Shown here piece after piece: positions 50,289 through 60,597 of a stretch of 64,000 nt of DNA. Origin of the DNA: Caballeronia telluris (lineage in GTDB: Bacteria; Pseudomonadota; Gammaproteobacteria; Burkholderiales; Burkholderiaceae); assembly GCF_001544495.1 (NCBI RefSeq), contig NZ_FCNZ02000002.1, forward strand, positions 309,777 through 373,776. The letters run 5' to 3'. Position 1 is the first letter of the stretch. Every line of letters begins with the position of its first letter. The position numbers and the translations under genes are program-made. The notes beneath the pieces were generated by a model that had not been told where the DNA came from, did no database searches, and worked only from the letters and a program-made list of their open reading frames with translations.

Positions 50289-51999
50289 GCGCGCCCTCCG
50301 CCGGTGCCGCGCCGCCCGTACCGTACGGCGACTGCGCGTGCGCGAAGTCGCCCGCGCGGCGGAAATCGTCGAGATCGTTGACGCCGCGCCAGTGCCCGTG
50401 CACGTACTGCACTTCGATCTTTTCGCCCGCTTCGACGAGCGCGTTGAGCAAGGCGGCCATGTCGAGCTTGCCGAAGTCGTCGCGTTGCTGGAGCCGGGCG
50501 AGCGTCGCAAGCAGACGCTCCCGTGCTTCGCCGCGCACGTTCAACAGGCCCATCCACCGGCCTTGCGGCACGCCCGTGCCGCGCGCTTCGCCTGCCGCGC
50601 TCGTCACGCTTTCGAGCCACACTTTCTGGCCGAAGAGCGCGCGGTCGTCGGCGGTGGAGCAATACGCGAAGTCCGTAGCGGATGCGCCTGCCTGCGGCGA
50701 CTGCGACGAATCGACCACGACGCAGAAGTCGCTGTCCGATTCCACGAGATCGCGCAGGATGTAGCTGCGAAACAGCAAATCCCCGTAGGAGATCACGGTG
50801 TCGCCCGTCAGCGCGCTTTTGTTCGATGCGGCGGCGCAGGCGAGCGACGCGAGTTCGCCCGTCTTGTCGTGCGCTTCGTTGACGACGAGCCGGATGCCCG
50901 ACGTATCGATCGCGTCCGCGCGGTAGCCGCCGACCACGGTGATGTCGTTGATGCCTTCCTTCTTGAACGCCTCGACGAGATGGCGCAGGAGCGGCTTGCC
51001 CGCGACCGGCAGCATGACCTTCGGACGGTCGGCGGTGACGGCTTCGAGCCCCGCGCCGCGGCTCGCCGCGAGCACGACCGCGCTTCGCGCCGTACTCGAC
51101 GCCGACAGATACACGCTCTCGGCCGCCGAATATTCGTCGGCGTCTTGCAGACGGAAGATTTCGTTGACCGCCGCGATGCGGTCTTCCACGTTCACGAGCG
51201 TCTCGCTTTCGTGGATCTCCTTCGCGATCGCCTGCATCGCCGAGGTCGCGCCGCGAATAAGGTGATTCGCCCAGATCACGGTGCTGATGCCCGCTTGCCG
51301 GAAGGCGTCGGTCGGCGTGCTGTAGTACTTCGTCGGCACGATGACGAGCGGCCCGCGGCCCGCCCATTCGCGCGCGAAGGTGAGGATTTCGTCGGGCTTC
51401 GAGAGCTTGCTGTGGATCAGGATCGCGTCGGCGCCCGCCTGGCGATAGGCTTCCGCGCGACGCAGCGCCTCTTCCATGCCCCAGCCCGCGATCAGCGCCT
51501 CGACGCGCGCGACGATCGAAAAATTCGGATCGCTCTGCGAATCCTTGCCAGCCTTGATCTTGCCGCAGAATTCGTCGATGTCGGCGAGCGGCTGCGCTTC
51601 GCCGTTGATGAAGCTATTGGTCTTCGGGAACTGCTTGTCCTCGATGCAGACGCCCGCGATCCCGCGCTGCTCCAGTTTCCTCACGAGCCGACGCACGTTG
51701 TTGAAGTTGCCGTAGCCGGTGTCGCCGTCGAGCAGGATCGGCAGGTCGCTCGCGTCGGCCATGAATTCGAGCATGTCGACGACCTGCGTCCAGCTCGCTT
51801 CGTTGTTGTCGCGCACGCCGAATTGCGCGGAGATCGCGAGGCCCGAGCCCCAGATCGCCTTGAAGCCCGCTTCCTTCACGATGCGCGCCGACAAGCCGTT
51901 GTGCGCCTCCATCATGAATTCGAGGCGATTGCTTTGCAACATCTCGCGCAGGCGCATCGTGCGCGAGAATCCGGCGGGAAGGTGTCCTGGTGCGTTCAT
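50281..51999 (-). CDS. Phosphoenolpyruvate mutase fused to a nucleotidyltransferase domain
   Basis: A 572-residue two-domain protein. Residues 14-295 are PEP mutase. The signature EDK at 120-122 followed by NS at 128-129 distinguishes mutases from isocitrate-lyase relatives, and the metal-site Asps are in [10 protein letters not shown]. It makes the C-P bond of phosphonopyruvate. Residues 305-560 are a sugar-phosphate-type nucleotidyltransferase. Fusions of this kind are reported to activate 2-aminoethylphosphonate with CTP. The pyrophosphorylase motif is altered: [10 protein letters not shown] instead of LAAGxGxRL, so activity of this half needs care. [14 protein letters not shown] is intact. 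Its ATG overlaps the preceding gene by 4 nt. Confidence 0.92.
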   Translation of the reverse strand: MNAPGHLPAGFSRTMRLREMLQSNRLEFMMEAHNGLSARIVKEAGFKAIWGSGLAISAQFGVRDNNEASWTQVVDMLEFMADASDLPILLDGDTGYGNFNNVRRLVRKLEQRGIAGVCIEDKQFPKTNSFINGEAQPLADIDEFCGKIKAGKDSQSDPNFSIVARVEALIAGWGMEEALRRAEAYRQAGADAILIHSKLSKPDEILTFAREWAGRGPLVIVPTKYYSTPTDAFRQAGISTVIWANHLIRGATSAMQAIAKEIHESETLVNVEDRIAAVNEIFRLQDADEYSAAESVYLSASSTARSAVVLAASRGAGLEAVTADRPKVMLPVAGKPLLRHLVEAFKKEGINDITVVGGYRADAIDTSGIRLVVNEAHDKTGELASLACAAASNKSALTGDTVISYGDLLFRSYILRDLVESDSDFCVVVDSSQSPQAGASATDFAYCSTADDRALFGQKVWLESVTSAAGEARGTGVPQGRWMGLLNVRGEARERLLATLARLQQRDDFGKLDMAALLNALVEAGEKIEVQYVHGHWRGVNDLDDFRRAGDFAHAQSPYGTGGAAPAEGARD

Positions 52000-52766
52000 C
52001 GCAATACTCCGGCTAGCTGATTCAATTGCGGCAACACTTCGTCGGCTGCGCGCTTCACGTCGTTCTGGAAGTCGATTTCGATCCACGGCGCGCCGGTCAC
52101 GTCGGCAATGTCGAAGGTCTGACTGCGTTCCTGCAGCAGGTCGCGCACCGCTTCTTCGTGCGGCAGGTTCGCGCGGCCGGTCGCCACGTAATCCGCGACG
52201 ATTTCCGCAAGACGCCGCGCCGCGCGCTCGTCGAAACGGAAGAAGCCGACCGATTCGCCGATCGTGTCGAACTTGAGGCCCGCCACGACCTGCTTGCGCA
52301 GTTCGACGGGCACGCCGTTGTCGATGCACAGCTTCACGGGCTCGTCGCCCGCTTCGAAGTCGCGGTCGATCAGCAAGCGGTTGATGTGCGCCTGCGGGTT
52401 CGCCACGAGCGGATCGAGCACGCGTTCGTCGTAGAGCACGTCAGCGTCCATCAGGAGCACGTCGCCGCCGCGCGTGAGCGCTTCGGCCGCGGTGTGCACG
52501 GACAGCACGCTGCCGAGCGAAAACTCGCTGTTCACGACGACTTCGGTCGAAGGCTTCCAGTCGATCGAATCCAGTTCGGCCTCGACCATCTCATGCTTGA
52601 AACCGAGCACGAACACGATTTCGCCAACGCCCGCCGCCTTCAGCAATTGCAGATGGCGTTCGAGCAGCGACACATCGCCGAAACGCAACAGGCATTTCGG
52701 CTTTTGCTGACCCTCCGGCTGGACGAGGCGCAAGCCCATCCCGGCCGCAAGAATAATTGCGCGCAT
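51996..52766 (-). CDS. Nucleotidyltransferase (LicC/MobA-like NTP transferase)
   Basis: A 256-residue protein with the intact loop LAAGMGLRL, the Lys in [18 protein letters not shown] and the metal Asps in [11 protein letters not shown]. This is the form of CTP:phosphocholine or CTP:phosphonate cytidylyltransferases. In this operon it probably charges the phosphonate head group, or a partner alcohol, with a nucleotide for the CDP-alcohol transferase. The exact substrate is inference. It overlaps the PEP mutase gene (ATGA) and follows the membrane protein gene after 24 nt. Confidence 0.82.
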   Translation of the reverse strand: MRAIILAAGMGLRLVQPEGQQKPKCLLRFGDVSLLERHLQLLKAAGVGEIVFVLGFKHEMVEAELDSIDWKPSTEVVVNSEFSLGSVLSVHTAAEALTRGGDVLLMDADVLYDERVLDPLVANPQAHINRLLIDRDFEAGDEPVKLCIDNGVPVELRKQVVAGLKFDTIGESVGFFRFDERAARRLAEIVADYVATGRANLPHEEAVRDLLQERSQTFDIADVTGAPWIEIDFQNDVKRAADEVLPQLNQLAGVLR

Positions 52767-52790
52767 TGTTCTTATCCTTTCGAGGATGAT

Positions 52791-53795
52791 TCAGTCGATC
52801 TCCGGCACGCGCGCAAGACGCCGACGCTGCCAGCCCTTTTCAACGAAATGCAGATAGACGATGCCCGGCACGCCGAGCAGCAACTCGCGCGCGCGTTTCG
52901 CGAGCGAGAGCGCGAGCGCTGCTTCCGGCGGCAGGCCGACGAGCCGCGCGAGCAAAAGGTAGCCGCCCTCCTGCACGCCGAGCGAACCGGGAATCGCGAA
53001 GGCCGCGCCGCGGATCGCCTGGCCGAGGCTTTCGAGGATCAGCGCGTCGGTCCAGTCGACCGGATGGCCGATGAGACGCAACGCGAGCCACACTTCCCCT
53101 GTGCCGACGATCCAGCCGAGGAAGCTCAGCGCAAAGCTCGCCGCGACCTTGCCGCGCTCGCGATACATCTCGTGGACGGCGGCATCCACCGCTTCGGCAC
53201 GCGTGACGAGCGACGACCAGTCGCGCTTCGCGGAGAAGCGCGCGGCGACCGAGGACGCAAAACGCATCGCGCGGCCGAAGAGACCGCGCCGCTGCGCGAG
53301 ATAAAAGCCGAAGATCATCGCGCCGATCACGACGATCACGATCAGCACGGCATTGCGCACGCCCGTGCCCGACCCGCTGCCGAGGAGCGCGACGCCGACC
53401 AGCGCGAACAGCAGTTGCGCGAGGGTCTGCATCGTCGTGCTGACGGTGATGACGGCGGCGGCATCGCGCGCGCGCATGCCGCGCTGCGCGAGATAGCGGA
53501 CCATCAGCATCGGGCCGCCGATCTGTCCGGCGGGCATCAAGCTGTTGACCGACTCGCCGCTCCAGCGCGCGAGTACGGCGTCGCGCAATGTCACGTCGCG
53601 ATCGCGCTGGCCGAACAGGACGCTGATCGCGCCCGCGTCGAGCACGACCGGCAGAAGGTGAAACGCCGCCACCGCGACGAGGCCCCAGCCGGCCGCCGCG
53701 AGCGTCGACGCCACCGAGCCGAACCCTTGCCAGCCGATCAGCGCGATGAACAACACCACGCCGATCGACAGCAGGACGGTGCCGGCGCGGCTCAT
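52791..53795 (-). CDS. Lysylphosphatidylglycerol-synthase-type transmembrane protein (UPF0104/DUF2029-like)
   Basis: A 334-residue inner-membrane protein with 7-8 hydrophobic segments. The hallmarks are WSGESVNSLMPAGQIGGPMLMVRYL and IPGSLGVQEGGYLLLARLVGLPPEAALALSLAKRARELLLGVPG, the membrane half of MprF-like proteins without the aminoacyl-transferase half. Such proteins flip or handle lipids, and here the likely cargo is a phosphonolipid. The start MSRAGTVLLS overlaps the oxygenase stop by 4 nt. Confidence 0.82.
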   Translation of the reverse strand: MSRAGTVLLSIGVVLFIALIGWQGFGSVASTLAAAGWGLVAVAAFHLLPVVLDAGAISVLFGQRDRDVTLRDAVLARWSGESVNSLMPAGQIGGPMLMVRYLAQRGMRARDAAAVITVSTTMQTLAQLLFALVGVALLGSGSGTGVRNAVLIVIVVIGAMIFGFYLAQRRGLFGRAMRFASSVAARFSAKRDWSSLVTRAEAVDAAVHEMYRERGKVAASFALSFLGWIVGTGEVWLALRLIGHPVDWTDALILESLGQAIRGAAFAIPGSLGVQEGGYLLLARLVGLPPEAALALSLAKRARELLLGVPGIVYLHFVEKGWQRRRLARVPEID

Positions 53796-54616
53796 GCGCT
53801 TCCGTTCTTGCCGGCTTTGCGGCGAAAGACCTGCCCGAAGCCGAAATAGGCGATCGAATCCTTCATGTTCGAGATGAAGCGCTGCCACGGCCGCATGTGC
53901 GGATTCGTCACGTATTCGAACGTGAGCGAGACGCGCATTTCGTTCGCGCTAAGCGGCGTGATGCGATGACGCAGCTTGTCGCCGTCGAAGAAGACGAGCG
54001 CGCCCGGCGGATATTGCACGGAGCCCGGTTCGTCGGGCATTTCGGGATTGCGCGTGTGCAGTTCGTAGTCGAGCCGGCAGGACGAATCGTCGATTACGCC
54101 GAGCAGCATCGTGTAGCGGCGCCCTTCGTAATAGGACGTGTCGTAGTGCCAGCCGATATGGTCGCCCGGGCGCGTGTAGAAGTAGAGCGCGTAGGCGTGC
54201 GGATCGTCGGCGGGCGAGACTTGCAGCTTGTCGCCGCTGATCGTTTCCAGCCACTTGATGAGCGCTTCGGAGCGGTACAGATCGGCGATGAACGGCGCGA
54301 GCCGGTCGATGGCGTGGCGGCTGACGCTGCCGCCCTGCTTGTGGCCCGGAAGGTAATTGCGGTTCACGGCCGGCGTCAAGGCGTGGACGGCGTCGATCAG
54401 CCGCTCGGTGTAATCGCGCGGCAGGAAGTCTTCCAGATAGAGAAAGCTGCCCTGCTTGTCGAAGGAGTCGTGCAGTTGCGCGGTTTGAAGTTCACGCAGG
54501 CGCGCATCGAGCGTCGCATCGATTTCACGCGCGGAGGGTATCGCGACTCGTGCCACGGGCGTGCGCGCGGCGCTTCGATCCAGGGTTGGCGTCGGCGGAT
54601 TGGCTGCCTGATTCAT
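53792..54616 (-). CDS. 2-oxoglutarate/Fe(II)-dependent oxygenase
   Basis: A 274-residue double-stranded beta-helix oxygenase. The iron ligands are His157 and Asp159 (GWHYDTSYY) and His217 (KLRHRITPL), and the 2-oxoglutarate Arg is Arg228 (MRVSLTFEY). It resembles HalD/PHYH-type hydroxylases. Within a phosphonate operon it may hydroxylate the phosphonate carbon chain or its lipid. It could also act on an unrelated substrate. It overlaps both neighbours by 4 nt. Confidence 0.82.
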   Translation of the reverse strand: MNQAANPPTPTLDRSAARTPVARVAIPSAREIDATLDARLRELQTAQLHDSFDKQGSFLYLEDFLPRDYTERLIDAVHALTPAVNRNYLPGHKQGGSVSRHAIDRLAPFIADLYRSEALIKWLETISGDKLQVSPADDPHAYALYFYTRPGDHIGWHYDTSYYEGRRYTMLLGVIDDSSCRLDYELHTRNPEMPDEPGSVQYPPGALVFFDGDKLRHRITPLSANEMRVSLTFEYVTNPHMRPWQRFISNMKDSIAYFGFGQVFRRKAGKNGSA

Positions 54617-55320
54617 CGTGCTGTCTGAAAGTCCTTGCCGTCGGTGTCCTTCGCGTGCGCCGCGCCCTTCGTGCGAAGGGCCGCCCGACGCATCACGCGC
54701 TGATGATCGACTGCGACCCACGCGGCGAAGAGCGGCGCGCCGATCGAAGCGGCGATCAGGAACGGCGTCATGCCGTTCACGACGGTGATGAGGGGAAGAA
54801 GATAAAGCACGTCTTCGGTTTCGAAGCCGGCCATCGACGCCTGTTTCGTGCCGTCCTTGCCGACCATCGACTCGATGCGCATGCGCAAATAGAAGATCAG
54901 CGCGACGGCAATGCCCGCGATGCCGCCGAGCCATTGCGCCGGCACGATCATCGACGGATGATGCACGCCGACGTAGAAACCGAGGCCGAGGAAGAGCAGC
55001 ACGGTCACGAGCGCGTCGCAGGCGAGATCGTAGAAATGACCGATCTTGCTCGACTGTCCGCTGATGCGCGCGAGTTCGCCATCGGTGTGGTCGACGAAAT
55101 TGGACAGCGCGATCAGCAGTGCGCCGAGCGTGCAGAGCCAGAACTGGCCGAGCGACAGGTAATAGGCTCCGGCCACGCCGATCAGAAGACGCAGCGTGGT
55201 GAGATGGTTCGGTGTAACCGGGGTGCCGACGAGCGGAGTGACTAGGCGGCGGGCAAGCCGCGCGTCCCATGTAGCGGGCGCCGGGACGGCTCGGGGCTGG
55301 GTCGGACTTGATTTTGTCAT
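54613..55320 (-). CDS. CDP-alcohol phosphatidyltransferase family enzyme
   Basis: A 235-residue membrane enzyme with the full CDP-OH-P transferase motif: Asp77, Asp80-Gly81, Ala84-Arg85, Gly94, Asp98 and Asp102 in the right spacing (DHTDGELARISGQ...GHFYDLACD). About six hydrophobic segments are seen. It joins a CMP-activated head group to an alcohol such as diacylglycerol, or the reverse. As first gene of the operon it is the natural last step of a phosphonolipid pathway. I start at MTKSSPTQ; the 51-residue upstream extension is not membrane-like. Confidence 0.88.
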   Translation of the reverse strand: MTKSSPTQPRAVPAPATWDARLARRLVTPLVGTPVTPNHLTTLRLLIGVAGAYYLSLGQFWLCTLGALLIALSNFVDHTDGELARISGQSSKIGHFYDLACDALVTVLLFLGLGFYVGVHHPSMIVPAQWLGGIAGIAVALIFYLRMRIESMVGKDGTKQASMAGFETEDVLYLLPLITVVNGMTPFLIAASIGAPLFAAWVAVDHQRVMRRAALRTKGAAHAKDTDGKDFQTAR

Positions 55321-55511
55321 GAACGCGAATATATCCCGATTCCGGCGGGCGTGCATATTCGCAAAGGGCATGGTGGACGCGCTTCGCCACGTGCCGGAAG
55401 CGCTCGCGCCGGGCTTCGAATGGAGGCTGGGATTATGGCAGTTAGACGGCGCCGCGTCCTTGCTCGGCGGCAAAAATTACGGCTAGGACGCTTGCACGCT
55501 CGCTCGCGCCC

Positions 55512-56237
55512 TTACTCGACCGCTTTCGGCGCGGGCGCACCGCTGCCGGGCGCGACCGTGCGTTCGTTGTCGCCGGCCACGGCTTCGTTCGTCGCGCCGC
55601 CGCTTCCGTCGATCGGAATCCTCACTGTGCGCACGGTGCCGTTGCCGAGCGGGAAATCGGCGAGCGCGCTCTGGATCAGATAAGGCATCGCGCGAATCAG
55701 CGACGCTTCGCCGCCCGAGTTCATCGCCGTCACCTTATAGACCTCGCGTCCGCTCGCGCGATCGGTCATGCGGATCTGCAACGCGTGCACGTAGATCGGA
55801 TAGATTTGATCGACGTAGCTCGCCGGGCCCGGCCCCCACGGCCCGTAAGGTCCCCAGCCTCCCCACGGTCCCCAATACGGCCGCCCGTAAGGGCCGTACA
55901 TCGGCCACGGATCGTAATAGACGGGCTGGCGCACCGTCATGAGGTCGCCGCGGATCGAATAGGCGAGTTCCACCTTGTAGCGCGCGCTCGCCTCGGGCAC
56001 GGCACGGAACGAATACTTCGACAGCTCGCTGGCTACCTGGGCTTCGTACGTCGACTGCTCGATGCTGTTCTGCTGCTCGGGCGAGCGCGCGAACGCATAG
56101 GTACGGGTTGTGTCGCTGCCCGTCCAGTCCGAGAAGGCCGTGACCTGCGTCTGGACATAGGTCGTGCAGCCGGCGAGGCAGAGCGCGCAAAGCGCCAGCG
56201 CGGCGCGAACGACACTCGTCCAGCGATCGAACCTCAT
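55512..56237 (-). CDS. DUF4136 lipoprotein
   Basis: A 241-residue lipoprotein with lipobox CLAGC after ALALCAL, so it should be attached to the outer or inner membrane. The DUF4136 body starts TYVQTQVTAFSDWTGSDTTRTYAF. A Gly/Trp/Pro/Tyr-rich loop (YGPYGRPYWGPWGGWGPYGPWGPG) sits in the middle. ATGs at 56249 and 56237 are close; AGGA upstream favours 56237. It lies upstream of the phosphonate operon on the same strand, with a 191-nt gap that suggests a separate unit. Confidence 0.82.
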   Translation of the reverse strand: MRFDRWTSVVRAALALCALCLAGCTTYVQTQVTAFSDWTGSDTTRTYAFARSPEQQNSIEQSTYEAQVASELSKYSFRAVPEASARYKVELAYSIRGDLMTVRQPVYYDPWPMYGPYGRPYWGPWGGWGPYGPWGPGPASYVDQIYPIYVHALQIRMTDRASGREVYKVTAMNSGGEASLIRAMPYLIQSALADFPLGNGTVRTVRIPIDGSGGATNEAVAGDNERTVAPGSGAPAPKAVE

Positions 56238-56463
56238 GGTCGTCCTCATTTCGATGTCCGCGTTCTTTAGTTATAGGAAGTGTTGCGACGTCCCGCACGC
56301 CGCCGAGCGTTCTGCTGAAGATACAGACCACGCTCCGTCCCCGAAAGTTCTTCGTTGGCCGTTCGGCCGATCCCCGGCCGGACCCATGATTGGCCGAGGC
56401 TTTGTACAATGGTCCGAACCAAAGTCGCCAACAGGCGCCGCCATCCACTTTTACAGAGCCGCC

Positions 56464-59208
56464 ATGTCCCATTCGACCGAATCCGCGACTGCATCCGCGA
56501 CCGCCCCTGCCGTGATACGCCGCGCAGACTACGCGCCGCCTGCGTTCCTCATCGATTCCGTCGCGCTCGAGTTCGACCTCGTGCCCGAGCGCACGCTCGT
56601 CAAGAGCACGCTGCGCGTGCGCCGCAACGCGGAGGCGCTCGCGGGCGGCCATCCCGCGCCGCGCCTCGTCCTGACGGGCGAGCAGCTCGAATTCGTGCGC
56701 GCGTCGGTGGACGGCCGCCCGCACGAAGACGTTCGCACTGGTGATAACGAACTGTCGATCGGCTCTATTCCCGACGAATTCGCGCTCGAAATCGAAAATA
56801 TCTGCAATCCGGCCGCGAACACCACGCTGTCGGGACTTTACGTATCGAGCGGCAACTTCTTCACGCAGTGCGAGGCGGAAGGCTTTCGCCGCATCACATA
56901 CTTCCTCGACCGGCCGGACGTGATGTCCACCTACACGGTGACGCTGCGCGCGGACAAGGCGGCGTATCCCGTGCTGCTCTCGAACGGCAACCTGATCGAG
57001 GAAGGCGACCTGCCCGACGGCCGCCACTTCGCGAAATGGGAAGACCCGTTCAAGAAGCCGAGCTATCTGTTCGCGCTCGTCGCGGGCAAGCTGGTCGCGC
57101 TCGAGGAGCGGATCACGAGCGGTTCGGGCAAGGACAAGCTGCTGCAAGTGTGGGTCGAGCCGCACGATCTCGACAAGACGCGTCACGCCATGGATTCGCT
57201 GATCCATTCGATCCGTTGGGACGAGCAGCGCTTCGGCCTGGAACTGGACCTCGACCGTTTCATGATCGTCGCGGTGAGCGACTTCAACATGGGCGCGATG
57301 GAGAACAAGGGGCTCAACATCTTCAACACGAAATACGTGTTGGCGAACCCCGAAACCGCAACGGATACCGACTTTTTCAACATCGAATCGGTGGTCGGCC
57401 ACGAATATTTCCATAACTGGACGGGCAACCGCGTCACCTGCCGCGACTGGTTCCAGCTGAGCCTGAAAGAAGGCCTGACGGTTTTCCGCGACCAGGAATT
57501 CTCCGCCGACATGGCCGCTGGCGACTCGCCCGGCGCCGCGAGCGAAGCGGCGCGCGCGACGCGACGCATCGAGGACGTGCGCGTGCTGCGCCAGATGCAG
57601 TTCGCCGAGGATGCCGGCCCGATGGCGCATCCGGTCCGGCCGGAAAGTTACGTCGAGATCAACAATTTCTACACGATGACCGTCTATGAGAAAGGATCGG
57701 AAGTCGTGCGGATGTATCAGACGCTTTTCGGACGCGATGGCTTCCGGCGCGGGATGGACCTGTATTTCGAGCGGCACGACGGCCAGGCCGTGACCTGCGA
57801 CGACTTCCGCCACGCCATGGCCGACGCGAACAACCGCGATCTCGCGCAATACGAGCGCTGGTACAGCCAGGCGGGCACGCCGCGCGTGACCGTGCGCACC
57901 GCCTACGACGCCGCCGCGAAGCGCTACACCGTGACACTCGCGCAAGGTTACGGCGAGGCGTCCGAAGCGGCGCGCGCTACGCAACAGGGGCCGCTCCTGA
58001 TTCCGTTCGCGATCGGACTGATCGGCGGCAAGGGTTCCGACCTGCCGCTCCGGCTCGACGGCGAAAAAGAGCCGCAAGGCACGACGCGCGTGCTGGAACT
58101 GACCGAGCGCGAACAGTCCTTTACGTTCGTCGACGTCGCCGAGAAGCCGTTGCCGTCGCTGCTGCGCAATTTTTCAGCGCCGGTGATCGTCGAATACGAC
58201 TACACGAACGAGCAACTGGCCTTCCTGCTCGCGAACGACAGCGATCCCTTCAACCGCTGGGAAGCCGGCCAGCGGCTCGCGACGCGCGAATTGCTCGCGC
58301 TCGCCGCCCGTGCCGCCAAGGGCGAGACGCTTACGTTGGACGATCAGGTCGTCGCGGCCTTCGAACAGGTGCTCGACGACCCGTCGCTGTCGCCCGCGTT
58401 TCGCGAACTGGCGCTGATGCTGCCGTCGGAAAGCTATCTCGCCGAGCAGATGCCCGTCTCCGATCCTGCGGCGGTCCACACGGCGCGCGTATTCGTCAGC
58501 CGCCGGCTCGCGACGGCCCTGCGCGACAAGTGGCTCGCGATCTACGAAGCGAACCGCACACCGGGCGAATACCGTCCGACACCGGAAGACGCCGGCAAGC
58601 GCGGCCTCAAGAACCTCGCCCTCGCCTACCTCGGCCAGCTCGACGATCCCACCGACGCGGTGCGCCTCGCACGCGCCCAATACGACGGCGCGGACAACAT
58701 GACGGACCGCTCCGCGGCGCTCTCGGCGCTTCTGATGGCGAGCGCGTCGCCGAACGGCGAGGCGTCGGCCGCCGACGCCTCGCTCGCCGATTTCTACCAG
58801 CGCTTCGACGACGAGGCCCTCGTGATCGACAAATGGTTTGCGCTGCAGGCGACCCAGCGCGGCGGCCCGAACCGCAAGGTGATCGAGATCGTGCGCAAGC
58901 TGATGCAGCATCCGGCGTTCACGCTGAAGAATCCGAACCGCGCGCGATCGCTGATTTTCAGCTTCTGCAGCGGCAATCCGGCTCAGTTCCACGCCGCCGA
59001 CGGCTCCGGCTACGCGTTCTGGGCGGAACAGATCATCGCGCTCGATTCGCTCAATCCGCAGGTCGCGGCTCGCCTCGCTCGCGGGCTCGAACTGTGGCGC
59101 CGCTTCACGCCGGCGTTGCGCGAGAAGATGCACGGCGCATTGACCGAGGTCGCGTCGAAAGTGAAGTCGCGCGACGTGCGGGAGATCGTGGAAAAGGCGC
59201 TCGCCTGA
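56464..59208 (+). CDS. pepN: Aminopeptidase N (M1 family)
   Basis: A 914-residue zinc metallopeptidase that removes N-terminal residues in the cytoplasm. The exopeptidase motif GAMEN is at 277-281. The zinc site HEYFH is at 313-317 with the distal Glu in SLKEGLTVFRDQEF. The octapeptide ASEAARAT occurs at 359-366 and again at 499-506. Start ATG at 56464; the long in-frame extension upstream crosses the promoter region and is rejected. Confidence 0.94.
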   Translation: MSHSTESATASATAPAVIRRADYAPPAFLIDSVALEFDLVPERTLVKSTLRVRRNAEALAGGHPAPRLVLTGEQLEFVRASVDGRPHEDVRTGDNELSIGSIPDEFALEIENICNPAANTTLSGLYVSSGNFFTQCEAEGFRRITYFLDRPDVMSTYTVTLRADKAAYPVLLSNGNLIEEGDLPDGRHFAKWEDPFKKPSYLFALVAGKLVALEERITSGSGKDKLLQVWVEPHDLDKTRHAMDSLIHSIRWDEQRFGLELDLDRFMIVAVSDFNMGAMENKGLNIFNTKYVLANPETATDTDFFNIESVVGHEYFHNWTGNRVTCRDWFQLSLKEGLTVFRDQEFSADMAAGDSPGAASEAARATRRIEDVRVLRQMQFAEDAGPMAHPVRPESYVEINNFYTMTVYEKGSEVVRMYQTLFGRDGFRRGMDLYFERHDGQAVTCDDFRHAMADANNRDLAQYERWYSQAGTPRVTVRTAYDAAAKRYTVTLAQGYGEASEAARATQQGPLLIPFAIGLIGGKGSDLPLRLDGEKEPQGTTRVLELTEREQSFTFVDVAEKPLPSLLRNFSAPVIVEYDYTNEQLAFLLANDSDPFNRWEAGQRLATRELLALAARAAKGETLTLDDQVVAAFEQVLDDPSLSPAFRELALMLPSESYLAEQMPVSDPAAVHTARVFVSRRLATALRDKWLAIYEANRTPGEYRPTPEDAGKRGLKNLALAYLGQLDDPTDAVRLARAQYDGADNMTDRSAALSALLMASASPNGEASAADASLADFYQRFDDEALVIDKWFALQATQRGGPNRKVIEIVRKLMQHPAFTLKNPNRARSLIFSFCSGNPAQFHAADGSGYAFWAEQIIALDSLNPQVAARLARGLELWRRFTPALREKMHGALTEVASKVKSRDVREIVEKALA

Positions 59209-59360
59209 TCCGGCGCTTCACGCGCTTGCGCGAACTGCCGGTTTGTGCAGGCGGTGAAGCGGCGCGCATGGCGTCGGCGCGGACGTTTCCTCCGTGACAC
59301 GGGGCTGAAGTCCCGAGCGGGTAGAATCGGGGAATTCGTCAAACGCTCGTGGAGCCAAGC

Positions 59361-60377
<1,017 letters not shown>

Positions 60378-60429
60378 TCGGGGTATTGCCAAAACCGGAA
60401 AAGAGTCTCTATAATCTCGTTTCTCTGAT

Positions 60430-60505
60430 GCCGGAATAGCTCAGACGGTAGAGCAGCGCATTCGTAATGCGAAGGTCGGGGGTTCGATTCCTCTTTCCGG
60501 CACCA
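60430..60505 (+). tRNA. tRNA-Thr(CGU)
   Basis: Acceptor GCCGGAA/TTCCGGC with A discriminator and encoded CCA. The anticodon loop is TTCGTAA (anticodon CGT) on a stem with one G-A mismatch, as in E. coli thrW, and the T arm includes GGGGGTTCGATTCCTC. Its 3' half is the probable integration target of the island that follows. Confidence 0.95.
60470..60505 (+). other. Probable attachment site (left end of genomic island)
   Basis: The 3' end of tRNA-Thr is followed at once by a tyrosine integrase gene and by a change in base composition. The second copy expected at the right end lies outside the window, so the exact core is not defined. Confidence 0.5.
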
Positions 60506-60566
60506 CTAGACACCTCTCAAAGCCTTCTCTGGCTTGACTGGCAAGCGTTGCAAGGCCGTGTGTGGA

Positions 60567-60585
60567 TACTACAATAGGTACTACA
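60567..60585 (+). repeat. Direct repeat TACTACA upstream of the integrase gene
   Basis: TACTACA occurs at 60567-60573 and 60579-60585, 12 bp apart. It may be an integrase arm-binding or autoregulatory site. Confidence 0.4.
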
Positions 60586-60597
60586 CGCGGTCCTACG

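Noticed and set aside
50194..52020. 608-residue plus-strand frame opposite the PEP mutase fusion
   Set aside because: Antisense to a gene with diagnostic catalytic motifs; no motif of its own.
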